From positions 16,597,990-16,661,989 of the forward strand of contig NC_060892.1 in assembly GCF_014805685.1 (NCBI RefSeq): a DNA stretch of 64,000 bases, in the 5' to 3' direction. The notes beneath the pieces were generated by a model. It had not been told where the DNA came from and made no database searches. It was given only the letters and a program-made list of their open reading frames with translations. Below, piece by piece: positions 1-63,456 of the stretch (positions within the stretch are counted from its first letter, which is position 1; each line of letters opens with the position of its first letter). Position numbers and translations under genes: made by a program. Source of the DNA: Silurus meridionalis. Taxonomy: Eukaryota > Chordata > Actinopteri > Siluriformes > Siluridae.

Positions 1-1654
1 ATGCATTTTGCTTCATGTTAGGCCGTTATTTACCTCTGGGTCAAAGTTATATAATGTACACCTAGCCATAAACGATTTACTAATTATGCTACAAACCCTC
101 AAAGAACCGTGTAACATCATTTTTAGTTTAAGTCCTTAGATTTTACTTCTAACCAAAATAGAACGATTGCTAAATGTTAAACTCCTGACAAGTTTTTGTT
201 AGAAATTTCATATTCAGCAGTATGCTGTACTATTATTTAAATGAAAGTAGAAAGAAACAATCAGAAAGCAAACCCTAAATAACAATCACACAATTAAGTT
301 ACTGAGGTCCCTAGCTTGTAGTCAGATATCAGGCTAAATATTTGCTATCGCAGTGAATAAATAACCGCATGGTGTCACGTGGTCTTATCTCTGCCACGAT
401 GAGATCATTCCCTCAGGGTGTTTACGAGCTAAAACCCGTACAATAGCCCTACGAGCCGGCATTACACACGTCTGGGACGACAAGTTCACATCAAGTGGGT
501 TGAGTTTCAAACTGAGGTTGTGGTTAAATTCTTTACTCATGTCTCAGATTGCTTTTAGGAAGTTACTCTGAAACAAAATGCAGTGTGATGGTGTCAGGCA
601 TCACGTCTTGTGAAGTTCTTGTGAAGAAAACATTTTTGTAGACTGAAACCTGTAAGTGGCATTAGAGTGAATAGTGCAGGAGGAAACTCAGACACGTCGA
701 GATGGTAAAAATAGACGAGTTCTTTCGGGAGTTCGAGTGCTGTAAGGTGGAAAGTTTGCAGAGTGAAGCGATATGATAGGACGTCTGTGTGTGTTATTGC
801 GAGGGTGGTGTGAGTCGAAGCATAGTGTGTTTTTGGGAATAGTACTTCCTCTCACAGTTAAGTTTCTGCCTCCTGATTTACCTCATCGGTTGGGGAGGAG
901 GATCTGATAAGCCGTGGAGCAAAAACAGCACTCCAGCTGTGATGAGTTATATCGGAGCTCCCCTTATTCAAATTATTCGGATACTCAGCGTTTTGACACA
1001 GCATGTGACACGCCGACTTCATCATTTTCTTGAGATTTGACTCGCCGAAAACCTGGACAATCAACTGCATCTTTAAAATGAGACCAAGTTGATAATCAGC
1101 TCGTCCTTGCTCAGGTGAGACCAGAGACAGAAGGATTAAGAAAAACTTTTAAATCTTGATAATTGTTTTTAATGCAAAAACCATGCGTAAAAGTTTACAT
1201 GCACACAAAAAAAATAGCTAATGACCTATTATTAAATGTTTTTATTTGTAGAATTCATCTTTGTTTGTTGCATCACAAACTATTTACTTATTTAGAAAAA
1301 AATTATCAACTGTTATTAGGTGCAAAACTGTCAGTAGTGTAAGGTTAGTGATGGGTGTTAGAATTAATTCTTGCTGTAGCATCTGTAAAAGTTGTAAAAT
1401 GCTAAAACATCTACGATCTTTCCTCATTTTAAAATCATTCTTTTGTCACACTTTTAATTTTTTATTAAGTCAGTATTCATGGTTTGAAGGATAAACTGTC
1501 CAAGTGCTCATCTGCTACTGTTCCAGAGAAAGTTTGCATTCATTTATTATTTTATTCACAGAATTCTTGTATTGAGATAACGCGATGTCTGTGAATCAAA
1601 TCAAGGACATCTACTTAATAAAAAATGTTTCACAAGAAATTATATTATAAAAAA

Positions 1655-2610
1655 AAAAAAGAAAATTATTTGACCCAAACTGATCAAGTGATGAGCTTCT
1701 CATTTCTTAAGCAACCATGTTGGAAGACATATCCTGTGGTCATGGACAACAGGTTACTCTGTTAAATATTGGCCTATTTCCAGCAAAGAAAACAACTAAG
1801 GAGATACCTGAGACTACTAAAATTGGGTTGAGAACTGTCCAACCTATTATAAAAACCTGAAATTCTAGTGGTAAACCATCATTTCCAAGGAAGAAATGCG
1901 GTTGAAAATAATCTTGAATGACTGTGATCGAAGTTCACTTGGTGAAATCAAATCTCAAAATAACAACAGTAGAACTCATAGCTATGTTTACATTAAAAGT
2001 AAGTGCCTATTAAAAGCCTGTGTAGCCTTAAGAAAACTACTTACCAGTGAGACTAATTGGAAAATAAAGTATATTTTTGCTAGGCAGAATAAATATTAGA
2101 TTCTTTAGCAATGGGAAAAAAGTTAATGTTGTCTGATGATTCGAGACTTACCCTGTTCCAGAGTGATAGGAGCATCAGGATAAGAAGAGAGGCAGATGAA
2201 GTGATGTACTCATCACGCCTAGTGCCTACCGTATAAGAATGTAGAAGCAGTGTTTTTATCTGGGGTTGCTTCATTTGGTCAGGTCTAGCTTAAGCAATGT
2301 TATGTGCCAAAAAAAAGTTAACTACCTGAATATACTGAATAACCAAGCTTTTCATTAATGGAATTTATTTCTTCCCTGATGGCACAGGCCACCCATAACA
2401 AAACAGCATAACAATGCCATGATTCATCAGGCTCAAACTGAAATGAAAGAGTGAAAGAGTGATACAGGGAGCATGAGACATAGTTCTCACACATGGATCA
2501 CTGAGTCCTGGCCTTAACCCCATTGAGAATCTTTTGGACATGCTGGAGCATGCTTTATGCATCACTCCGACTCACCCATCATCAATACAAGTTCAGTCTG
2601 AAGTATGAAT
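1655..2610 (+). pseudogene. Tc1-like transposase relic
   Basis: Translated fragments in several frames match the order of a Tc1/mariner transposase of the teleost type: an N-terminal helix-turn-helix piece near 1,795-1,860 (TKIGLRTVQ-like, then a basic KKCG stretch), MLSDDSRLTLFQSD near 2,126-2,168 holding the first catalytic aspartate region, IWGCFIWSGL near 2,259-2,290, YFFPDGTG near 2,367-2,390, and SPGLNPIENLLDMLEHAL near 2,505-2,560 with the catalytic glutamate. Stops and frameshifts lie between every block, so it is long dead. No intact terminal repeats were identified. It lies in the plekha7 intron in sense orientation. Confidence 0.8.
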
Positions 2611-3558
2611 ACCGATGTATGTAAAAAATTCCGGTTGATAATTTTTTTTTTTAATTAACACCTAATTGTGTTAACGTTTATTCAACTCTTATTAAGTTAA
2701 AGGAAAATTATTAAATGAAATAAAAACTGCCTGTTACTCTCTTGTTGAGAGATTAGACATCTACATCAAGCATTTTCGAGCACGATCCATAATTTGGAAT
2801 TCTGCTCGGAAAAAAAATTCCCCCTGCACTCTTTTTGTTTGCTGTGCTATTCCATTAACTGAACTTTAGACTTTTGTGGTTTAGCTTTTACAGCTGGGAA
2901 AACACACTTTGTGATGAGAAACACACTTGAAAATGGCTTGAAAATCAACCGATCTTCTCTGATCTGATCTCTGATCTCTTTCCTTTCACCTCGTTTGATT
3001 ATCAGTTTGACTCTTGTTAGTGTGAGCCAGAAAGCAAAGCGATAAAATGAACAGAACTCTTTTAATCAGACACAACGGATGCGTTTTTTAAACACTGCTT
3101 GATGATGTCGACTCAGTGGGCTGTAGTTGGCATTTATATAAAAAAGACTAAACTAAACAAACCCCCAAGAGAAAAAGGTTTTCCTTCCAGATCCTACACG
3201 AAAGATCAACGAGACGTGGTGTGTGTTGAAGGAGAATGAGCGTGGTGTAATAACACGCCTGCTAATAACCATGTCTGTTAAGTGGTCTTTAATCTGAGCT
3301 TAAATTTAAATTTGAGATTGAAGGAAACAGGAACAGAAATGTTAGTTAGAAACTGCCAGAAAAAGTGAACTCATCTGTCCTGTTATAAAGCATTGATGGG
3401 AAAGAACAATCTGTACAGGAGTTATGAAAGAGTTTAGGGCCATGCGTTAGAAGTCAGTGGGCACTCAAGTAAATTTATGATTTGCTGTTTGAATGAACCA
3501 AAGAAATAAAAGCGAACTATCTATCACAAAGCATCATATTCTTTCCATTTTATCATGT

Positions 3559-3560
<2 letters not shown>

Positions 3561-3626
<66 letters not shown>
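3561..3626. repeat. (TA)n microsatellite
   Basis: About 33 uninterrupted TA units. It is followed directly by a dispersed-repeat fragment also seen near 9,060, 31,155 and 56,750. Confidence 0.97.
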
Positions 3627-3630
<4 letters not shown>

Positions 3631-3712
3631 TGCCACTTCATCAGAGCTGCTGAAAATGAATCAACACCTTCCAGCCAATCACAATCCAGAATTCAACAGA
3701 GCCGTTTATTGT
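3627..3712. repeat. dispersed repeat fragment (fam-S)
   Basis: Contains AATGAATCAACACCTT, a short gap, then CCAATCACAATCCAGAATTC. Similar text recurs at 9,060-9,115, 31,155-31,240 and 56,740-56,795, so this is one interspersed family. Its class is not known to me. Confidence 0.6.
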
Positions 3713-5984
3713 TTGTACTTGTAGATGCAAGTAGTACTTATTACAGTACAATTCACAGAAAGATTTTTTGTTTTATTTTCTTTATGAAATAAATTAAATC
3801 AGGTATGTAATAAAAGACAGAGAATAAAGTATAAGAATAAAAAACCAAAACACCTCCACTGTTGTTTAAAATCAGCATCTATGAAATGCAGCGTAAATAA
3901 CGAAACGTGCAGGAATGCACTAGTCACGTGATCGAGTACTCTGTTGTCTTTTGTCAGAGGTAAATGTCAGCGTGTGTGTGTTTGTGTGAGTGAGATGAAA
4001 GACAGTGTTTGTGTAACCACTGCTTTGTGATTGGTGGGATCTTAAAAGGCATTTAAAGCTAAATTGCTCTTGACATGTTTGAAAGTATAACTCTTGAGCA
4101 TCTTCACTTCATTGGAAGTGTTTATTAACAGAGCTTTAACAAGGCTCACATAACATCTGTATTCATACAGTAAATGAAATAAAAGTGAAATAAAAAAATC
4201 TACATGTTTGAAATATTTCAGTTTGAAATGTTCTCATGAAGCCACTGTTTGCTCCAGAGATCCAGAGAATAACTGATCGATCGAACGCTGGCTGGATTTT
4301 TCTTGAAACTGATCCACAGTCAAACAAATAGTGAAATGGCTTCAGAAATGGCTAATGGATTCCATGACAAATAGTTCAGAAGTAATGTGGTGCCCAAAAC
4401 AAGAGGACGGAATGATTCAGTTTGGCTCCTTACCAAGATAACTAGTAAACAAGTGAAGAGAGATGAGCATTGTTTTGATAAATTATATGGGAAGATTTCA
4501 GGAATAAGTAAGGGAAAGCAAAAAGAAAAGAAAATGCTCTGATTTAGTCATGTAGTCTAATAAAAAAAACAATAATTATGATAACAATGATAATAATTAT
4601 TATTGTAGAGAAGGTCTCACACTGTACTGAGCATGCTAAAAAACTTTGGCCTGCTTTTCGACTTTTTTACATCTACGCGATTGGCGAGGGAGCGTTTCAT
4701 CCCATTTAAAAAAAAAACAAAGTCTGAATTTTGTACAATGCACCAGTGAGTTTTATGCAACAGCAACCACAACAAGTGCAATAAAACACCATTCACTATC
4801 TCATTGGATTTGAGTTGAATGGGTCACATGACTAAAAAATACATCCCCGATTTTGAATCTCAGTTTTCTCAGGCCACGTTACAGCACGAAAAACACGTTT
4901 TTAGATTCGTCCATTTAGAGAATGCTTTCGTTTTTTTGTTCAAAATGTATAGAAAAGGATGTGTTTACAAATTTAGACAGATTATTGGTAGACGTAGCCA
5001 GATAAAGTAGGTACCTGTATATTGTTAGGCAGAGGGTCTGCATGCTTAGCTAGCTAGCATTGTTTTCATTGTCAGCATCATTTTGCTTAGACAGAGGAGC
5101 ATTTACAGATAAACTCAAACACAGTGACTATGCTTTCCAGAACCTATGATTTGAAAATAAAGAAATGAAGAAATAAAAAAATAATTTTGTACTACATGTA
5201 GCACAATTCTCTTTTTTGCATATTTATTTATTGCATGTTTGCATAATGATAGCGGTGGCATAAGGAGGTTTGGGGTGAGTCACAAGTTTTCATAACACAT
5301 TTCATATTCATTGTTTCTGTGTGTATACAATACAAATACAAATAAAATACTGTATTTGTATTTTCTTATATGGCAATTGGAGATTGCAATGTTTGTAACA
5401 GTATGAAACAATATGACTCTGCATGTGATGTGTACATGAGAGAGAAAATGTTTAAGGATAAATCTGACAGTTCAAATGTTTCTAGGGCTATTGCCTCGGT
5501 GGCAGAAAATCAACTACAGTGTGTACACCACGTGTGATGATTATCTCAGGATTTATGTGTAGTGATTTATAAAGAGTAACCATGAGTCTTCAGCAAACCA
5601 TTTAGAAAAAAAAAAACCTGTTAATCACGTTTCTCTTTGCTGACTGACAGCTATTATATACTGAATCACATTTCTGGATCTTTCTATTGAATAGCAGTTA
5701 GATTCATTTCAATTCATTTGAGTTGAATGTTCTCTTTAAATCCTTCTTTTTTAAACAAGAAAGGATATTTGTGACAAAAGTATTGAATGTAACTTTTCAA
5801 AAATGTACAATGAGAAAGAAAAAATACTCTCTGAATCTGAAAACAAATAAAGCGCATTCGTTCTTAACAGTTTGGGATGAAAGTACCGAGACACCTGACT
5901 TTGACACTGTTCCTGAGTTTAAAGAGAGTGCTATGGAGATATGGTTTACATATGTTCGACTGCAAGATCTTGAGTGGACTAAAG

Positions 5985-6457
5985 CAGTGGTCCCCAAACT
6001 TTTCTGCGCCCGGTTTAATGTCGGACAATATTTTCATGGACCGGCCTTTAAGGTGTGGTGGATAAATACAACAAAATAAAATGATACGACCGGCATAAAT
6101 ACTGGTATTTTCTAAATATAATAATAATCGTGAATCCACTGTGTTGTTTTGTTTAGTTCATTTTGCTAGCTTGGGGGTTTGAATTTAGCGGTAATGTATT
6201 ATGTGTTACCGGTCGGAGCAGCCCCTTTAAGAAGGTAGTGGATGGAGGTAAGACATGTGACCGAGGCCAAGCATCTTCACATGCATCAAGAGAGAGTCAT
6301 AGACAGATGTGGTGGAGAGAATCCAGTAATTTTAAAAAATAAAACATCGTTCAGAATCAGATAATAAATAAAACGGAAATAATGTAAGTGTAACAGACTT
6401 TATCATAAGTTATGTATTCTTTCTGTGCGGCCCGGTACCAATTGTTGGGGACCACTG
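5985..6457. mobile_element. short non-autonomous hAT-like element (473 bp)
   Basis: The left end begins CAGTGGTCCCCAA and the right end is TTGGGGACCACTG, a clear terminal inverted repeat. The flanking 8-mers are GACTAAAG and GCCTAGAG (6 of 8 match, CTAG-like core), as expected for an old hAT target-site duplication. The inner text near both ends (for example GGCCCGGTACCAATTG) is typical of Charlie-like hAT elements found in many vertebrates. No transposase is encoded. A 118-aa ORF crosses its left end and is not a gene. Confidence 0.85.
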
Positions 6458-7895
6458 GCCTAGAGAGTTCTATAGAGGTTTAAAGATGGGTATGGATGTG
6501 CTTCTCGGTTTAGTTATAGTAATTGTAGTGTGTTGGTATTTTCTAATGGAAACTACTTCCTTTGTTAATTTATTAGTCTGTTGGAAATTGTCATGTCTCG
6601 TATGACACATTGCCTAATGAATATTAAGTGCTTAAGTGCTTTATCCAGTAATGAGTCATATGAAACCCAAAACTGAGATATTAATTACTAATATTAATTG
6701 CTCTTATACTAAGTAAGATAGTATGAAAGTAAGATCCACTACAAACTACTATCATTATAACTATACAGATGACCATATCCAGCATGCTCTCCAAAATTCA
6801 CTGATGTTTCTGAGAGCTGTCCATCCAAATCTCAGTAGTGAATGAGAATGCTGTTAAGATACCCTCCCAAACCTTCCCCATGTATATCCACACATTTCCC
6901 CCATGTATATCTTCACATGTCTGATTATACTGTCGCGAATAAATTGTGTCATAGGTGAAAACAGTCACTGTGTTAATAGCATGTTATCTTTATGCAGTGC
7001 TTGTGTCATGCTTGTTGGCCATATGAGGTAATGCAATGCTGCACATTCCTGTGTGAACGACGACTATTTACAGATCGAGACACACTCGGTCATGCATTGC
7101 AGAGGGAGTGCTTGACAGTTCCGTCTCCATGGTGACAGGGGAGGCGGCGTGTGTGATAAAGAAAGGGGTGTGTAGAGTTTGGGATGTTTTTCCTGTCATG
7201 CATGGCTGATTATCATGGCTGCTGATGCATGATGAAGTGTTGTGTCATAGGCCCAAACTGAAAGGTCATTTTTACTGATTTTCAGAGCAAAATCTTGTGC
7301 AACTAGACATTCAGGTCTCTCTCATAATCATGGTCCTATTGTAGGTGATTGCTGACTTATAAGGTCAAGAGTCACTCAGGTACACTTTAGACTCCCCTGC
7401 ACAATGTAACTCGCACGTCAGAATGAAGAGTCAAATGCTCCAAGCGTAGATAAAAAACACAGCTAGGGTTTTTAAATAGACCGAGCTCTGTTTGTGTTGA
7501 AGAGGCGGCTGGATTAAGTAAACACCTGTTTATCCATAAAGGCAATTTTGTTTTATAAGTACCGACATTATATACATTTCTATATTTACGTTGTCACCAA
7601 AATGCGGAAGTTTTGAGTTCCTCTTGGAAGAGAAAAAATATTGATATCCTGTTTCATTAGAGGTTTTTATGCAGGGGAAAATGTTTTTTTTTTCTGTTTC
7701 TGTTGCAGATTTGCGTTATTGAATATGAAATGTTTTTTTGGTGCTTCATCTGCTGTCTACCACATTGTGATGGCAATGCATACAGATTAATTTATTACCA
7801 TCAGTGCAATTAACTGCAGCCTTTAAATCATTTCAGGTGTAAATTTATGTGTAAATGAATATGAGTGAAGCACAGATATTAAAATAATTTAAAAA

Positions 7896-8078
<183 letters not shown>

Positions 8079-8612
8079 GAGGAAGAAAAAGAATAAGAAT
8101 GACTTTATACGTCTTTCTTAACATAGAAGAACTGTGACCAGATGCAGTTTCTCCTTTGCTTGATAATATTCTCCATCCATGCAAGTGCTTAAGAAGAAGT
8201 ATATTTACGTGTAATAAAGTACCACACTATTGTGATCATGGATTAAAAACATGCTATTTGTTTTTTATTTTTTTCCTTTTTTTATCTCCAAAACATTATC
8301 CTTGTTTCTGTCTTAATGGCCTAGTTATAGCAGATTCTGACCCCCATATAATTCGAATCAATAAAGTTTCAGTGCTGCTGCTGAGTTTTGTGCTGAGTTC
8401 ATCACTCTGTGTGCGCTAGCCTGAGCCTGGTTTTGGCCTCGGGCCCGTTCCACATTCTGCACCATGCTGGGAAACTCACCCGCTCTCTTGGTGTGTTCAT
8501 GTAGAATGCATGATCACGAAACGCAAACGAATAATGATGGATCTCTTATGTAGTCTATTTTTCACTTCTATTGCTTCTGATCCTAATCTCTTCCCTTTCT
8601 TCTCTTGTTCAG

Positions 8613-59597
<50,985 letters not shown>

Positions 59598-59786
59598 GTA
59601 AATAAAGCAGCCCCCCACCCCCCACAACCACTCATACACATCCCTCTGTGGCTCCGACTCAGCTCTCCTTCACCGTCTATCCACTTAGGATAAGTGTGCA
59701 CTTGTCTCTATACACGCATGCATGCTCTATGTTCATGCATCACTCTTTGACATTTCTGATTAATGGAGTGACATCGTGGTGCGGAC

Positions 59787-59826
59787 ACACACACACACAC
59801 ACACATACACACACACACACACACAC
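59787..59826. repeat. (CA)n microsatellite
   Basis: CA run with one ATA interruption, directly upstream of the candidate last exon. Confidence 0.95.
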
Positions 59827-59828
59827 AG

Positions 59829-59896
59829 CTCTCAGACGGTCGCTCGGCTCTCGAGTGCTGTTTGACTTCCTGATGGACACACCTGCAGGAGCCTGA
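59829..59896 (+). CDS. plekha7: candidate plekha7 terminal exon (weak)
   Basis: From an AG at the end of the CA run, the phase-correct reading is A, then LRRSLGSRVLFDFLMDTPAG A and TGA at 59,894. Phase agrees with the preceding donor, but the acceptor has no pyrimidine tract and the peptide does not look like the mammalian C-terminus as I remember it. A true last exon beyond the window, or read-through to the TAA just after 59,597, is equally possible. Confidence 0.25.
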
Positions 59897-60039
59897 GCCT
59901 CAACATATAGCAGTAAGCATCTCATTAACACTCAGGACATCGCACGTTTTTTAGTCAAAACATCTCAAATACCTCAAGTTTTTGAATCTCTACTGGAAAA
60001 AGAAACATCTACTAGAGGGAGGTAAAGTAATGAAGAATA

Positions 60040-60040
60040 A

Positions 60041-60104
<64 letters not shown>

Positions 60105-60106
60105 AA
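60040..60106. repeat. (GAAA)n microsatellite
   Basis: About 16 GAAA units followed by a short TA run; it abuts the left end of a MITE. Confidence 0.96.
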
Positions 60107-60122
60107 AAAATATATATATATT

Positions 60123-60681
60123 AGGGCTGTCAATCAATTAAAATATTTAAAAACATTTGTATCTGTTCTAAATGCAAATTAAATTTATACTTATTTTAAG
60201 TATTTAAGTATTAATTTTTATTTTATATAAAGTATTTATTTTATACTCTAATCAACATGGGCATGGACAAATATAGATGCTTTATGAACATATATTTATT
60301 GTTCGTGAAACCATCCTCAATATAAAGGGTGAAGACAAAATATTCATGTTTTAAATGTTTCCACACAGACGGTTTTAATTGCCGGATATGTGCATCATTG
60401 TGGATTTTGCTGATGGATTTGAGACTTGGCGCATCAGAAAAAGAAATGTTTATTTAATAAAAAAAATAAATTCGGTGGAGTTTATCTTTTTTTTTATCTG
60501 AGTAAAGAAAGTACATCGTAAATAGAAGGTTTTAATTTTCGCCTCTTTTATATTTACTTATTTCTTAATATATTTCATAAAAATGGTCAAACAGAAATGC
60601 TCGCTGCATTAACTGTGTTAATAAAATTATTGCATTCATTATTAAAATGAATTTGCATTAACATGTTAATTTTGACAGCCC
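60123..60681. mobile_element. MITE (fam-H, hAT-like), shorter copy with visible ends
   Basis: Left AGGGCTGTCAA and right TTGACAGCCCT form the terminal repeats. The body shares CATGGGCATGGACAAATATA, GTTTCCACACAGACGG and ATCTGAGTAAAGAAAG with 36,087-36,900 but is about 250 bp shorter inside. Confidence 0.82.
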
Positions 60682-60804
60682 TTCTCATTAATCTACACTT
60701 AGTAACCCATTATGAAAAAAAATGTAAACAGAATTCTAGAAATGTCTGTATTTTTTTTTTATACAAATTAACTGCAATATTACATGTACATAAATGTGTC
60801 TAGG

Positions 60805-63180
60805 TTACATATTTAACCCTCGTTCCCAGAGGGAAAGAGACGCTGCGTCAATAACGCTTTGCAAACGTTTTCGCGTGAACATGCTTTAAACAACGTGTGT
60901 AATCTGTCCAACAGAAAGGCCAGAAGGCTATCAAAAGCATGTTTAGTGGAGACAGCAATAGGGTCTGAAAAGGGAGGTGCTGCAGGGATGCAGGAAATGG
61001 TGCATGGAGATGCAGTGTTTAATCCCGCTAGGGAACCAGGGTTACATACGTAACCTAAAGCCATCCTCTTTAGGAACTCCAGCTGCGTCAACAACGCTTT
61101 GGGAATGAGTGTCCAGTACTGCCAGACTGACCAATCCATGCCTAGTGTGGATGAGCACAGCTAGATCGAAGGACAGAAGGGCCAGGAGTGGCACTATGGT
61201 CAAGGCTGTAGAACCAGCTTGAGACACTCCAGAAGACAAGGCCTTAGAGGCCGCCACACATTTCGAGTCCGGAGTCCGAGTGGGAGACCGGAGGACTCAT
61301 AAGAGGAGGTGATAGCATCCACAATCGGCCCGCTGATGGTCTTCTTGTTTGCAGGGAGGCCCTTTCTATAGGGACTGTAGCAGACGAACAGCAGCTTCTG
61401 TGGACTTAAGCTTCTGCTGGTTTAGGAGCCTGAAAGAAAGGAGGATAGAAAGCATGAAGCATTACAGGTTGTGGGGCAAAAAAGGGCACATTGAGAACAT
61501 ACCCCGGTTTGGGTAGAGAAAGACACTGGCCATGCCTGCGGTAAACTCCAAGAGAGAAGGAGCCACGGAGAGGACCTGAAGGTCCTTCACTCTCTTCAGG
61601 GGGAGATGGCCAGCAGAAAAACAGTCTCAACTGTAAGAAATTTTAAGGGCACCTTGGGCTCGAAGGGAAGCTTAGAGCCTCCAAAACAATGGCCAAGTCC
61701 CACGCAGGCATGCTAGATCGCACCCAAGATTTTAGCCTCTTGGTACCGCAAACAAAAAACATGTTACTAATGGATTCCTGCACAGCGACTGCTCAGCAAG
61801 CGGAGCACAATAAGCAGCAATAGCGGACACATAACCTTTCAGGGTGGAAGTAGTCAACCCCATGGCGAACTGTTCTTGAAGGAATTTTGGCACTGAACCA
61901 ACCGGGCAGTTAACTGGATCTGATTGGTGGTGTTCGCACCACATAGTGAACAGGTGCCATTTTGCGGGTTACAACCTTCTTGTAGAGGGAGCTCTGGATT
62001 GGAGAATGGACTTTAAGTGTCCTGGCATATACGCTACCCTCAAGGACAGCAGCTTCCCCTGGGCCCACAGGAGGACCTGACATGCCAGCTTGTATAGGAG
62101 ATGAGATCGCAGACCTCCCTGATGGTTGATGTAGGAACCACCGGAGTGTTATCTGTATGGACCAATACATGGTAGCCCTTTAGGTCTAGAGGAAAATGCT
62201 TCAATGCTTGAAGCACGGCCAGCAACTTTAAGCAAATTGATATGCCATGTGTGATGGTGCCTTCCCCCCTAGACCATGTGTGGAGCGGCTATTCATAATG
62301 ATCATAAATCTTTAAACAATACAGAACACTGGAGAGTGAGAATTAACATGAGCACCGGAATGTGTAATTATTAGTAATGTTCTTTCTACAGTCTTTTACT
62401 ATAATTGTGGTTATAAAACTAGGAGCTACTGAGCAACTCATAAAATAGCTCAACATTTGCGATCATCATAGATCCAACACCAGCTTCTCCATGCCAGAGC
62501 CTTTAAACACTCAAGGAGGTCCAGTGTCCAAACTACACATGAAGTGGAATCCAATTGGCACCGGCATGTCTCTAGATGGTTCGGGATGTTTGCGGGGTCG
62601 GCATCTACTTGTTTAAAGGTCCACAATTTTCACGAGGTGGGACGTGACTGGGGCTGAAGCAACCTCAGGATGCCTTAGGATGGATAGAGAAAGAGAATCA
62701 GAACTGCTGTTCATGATATTAACAAGATGTGAGGGACGCATCTGTCATAAGCTCCACGCAACAACCAGGAACTCCCAGCACAGGACCTGAGACAGGAACC
62801 CAGGATCTCTCCACACATCTACGGCAAGTAGGACTTGCCACATCTGGCAGATTGCTAGGTAGTCTGTTAGGGAATTAGTCTCTTGAGACTGATCTTTAGT
62901 GTTCTTAGAGCCACCCTGGTGCAGCTCTAGGGGCCTCCAAGTCCCCTGCGGTACCAGGCGGAAACAGGTTTTTGTGAACTATAAAGTACCGGCTGTAGAT
63001 CCTGGGCTCTCTGTCTGACAAAGGGACCAACTCGGTGGCCTCTTCCTCAAGAGAGTATCTACTTCTTGAAGACCAGAGCCTGCTCGGCCCCACCAGGTTA
63101 CACACAACTCTATAGAAAGCCTTACAGCTGACAATGCATATCAGAGCAATAACCAAGCCATGAGGTCAAAGGAACTGCAG
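60805..63180 (-). mobile_element. DIRS-like tyrosine-recombinase retrotransposon, degraded
   Basis: Minus-strand order: reverse transcriptase start (EEEATELVPLSDREPRIYSR YF near 63,000-63,060); a remnant of the RT/RNase H link (VDVWRDPGFLSQ near 62,800); an unrelated insertion of about 430 bp (about 62,285-62,715); RNase H (LLAVLQALKHFPLDLKGYHV and LVHTDNT near 62,140-62,225); tyrosine recombinase N-part (FLQEQFAMGLTTSTLKGYVS near 61,810-61,890), middle (KPGYVLNVPFFAPQPVMLHA near 61,450-61,520) and end (VAASKALSSGV near 61,230-61,260, HTRHGLVSLAVLD); then terminal DNA with GTTACATACGTAACC and GAGACGCTGCGTC. The RT core with the YIDD active site is missing; many frameshifts. Clearly inactive. 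Confidence 0.88.
62285..62715. repeat. unclassified insertion within the DIRS element
   Basis: About 430 bp with no DIRS similarity that separate the TDASLT-like RNase H start from the WHIN-like block. Contains GTTCTGTATTGTTTAAAGAT (on the minus strand) and CCAGAGCCTTTAAACACTCA. Possibly a SINE; no ends or target duplication were fixed. Confidence 0.45.
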
Positions 63181-63373
63181 AGAACTGAGTTATGGGGCTG
63201 AATACATATATACATGATATTTAATTGGGAAAAAATTAAAGTACAGAAATTTCTAGAATTCTGTTTCTCATTATGGGTACTAAGTGTAGATTAATGAGAA
63301 AAACCTTTTCTTTAGTGTGGTATCAGGCGGCAACATAAGCTAAAAAATGTAAGGTGTCTGAAAACCTTCTAAA

Positions 63374-63378
<5 letters not shown>

Positions 63379-63453
<75 letters not shown>
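63379..63453. repeat. (TA)n microsatellite
   Basis: About 37 TA units lying between two Tc1-type termini; the second Tc1 inserted into its last TA. Confidence 0.96.

Positions 63454-63456
<3 letters not shown>

Larger units (their letters stand above)
60683..63379. mobile_element. Tc1-like terminal regions enclosing a DIRS element
   Basis: CTCATTAATCTACACTTAGT and ACAGAATTCTAGAAATGTCT near 60,683-60,752 reappear inverted at about 63,227-63,297 (ATTTCTAGAATTCTGTTTCT and ACTAAGTGTAGATTAATGAG). The right side continues to AAGGTGTCTGAAAACCTTCT at 63,349-63,368, like the ends of fish Tc1 elements with GGGGTCTGAATACTTTC. The left outer end is lost at the MITE border. No Tc1 transposase remains. 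Confidence 0.65.

Noticed and set aside
5723..6079. 118-aa + strand ORF
   Set aside because: It crosses the left end of a hAT-like element, overlaps other open frames, and has no recognisable domain or splice context.
59602..59607. AATAAA-like polyadenylation signal right after the last supported exon
   Set aside because: AT-rich context makes such words frequent; without transcript evidence it cannot fix the 3' end.
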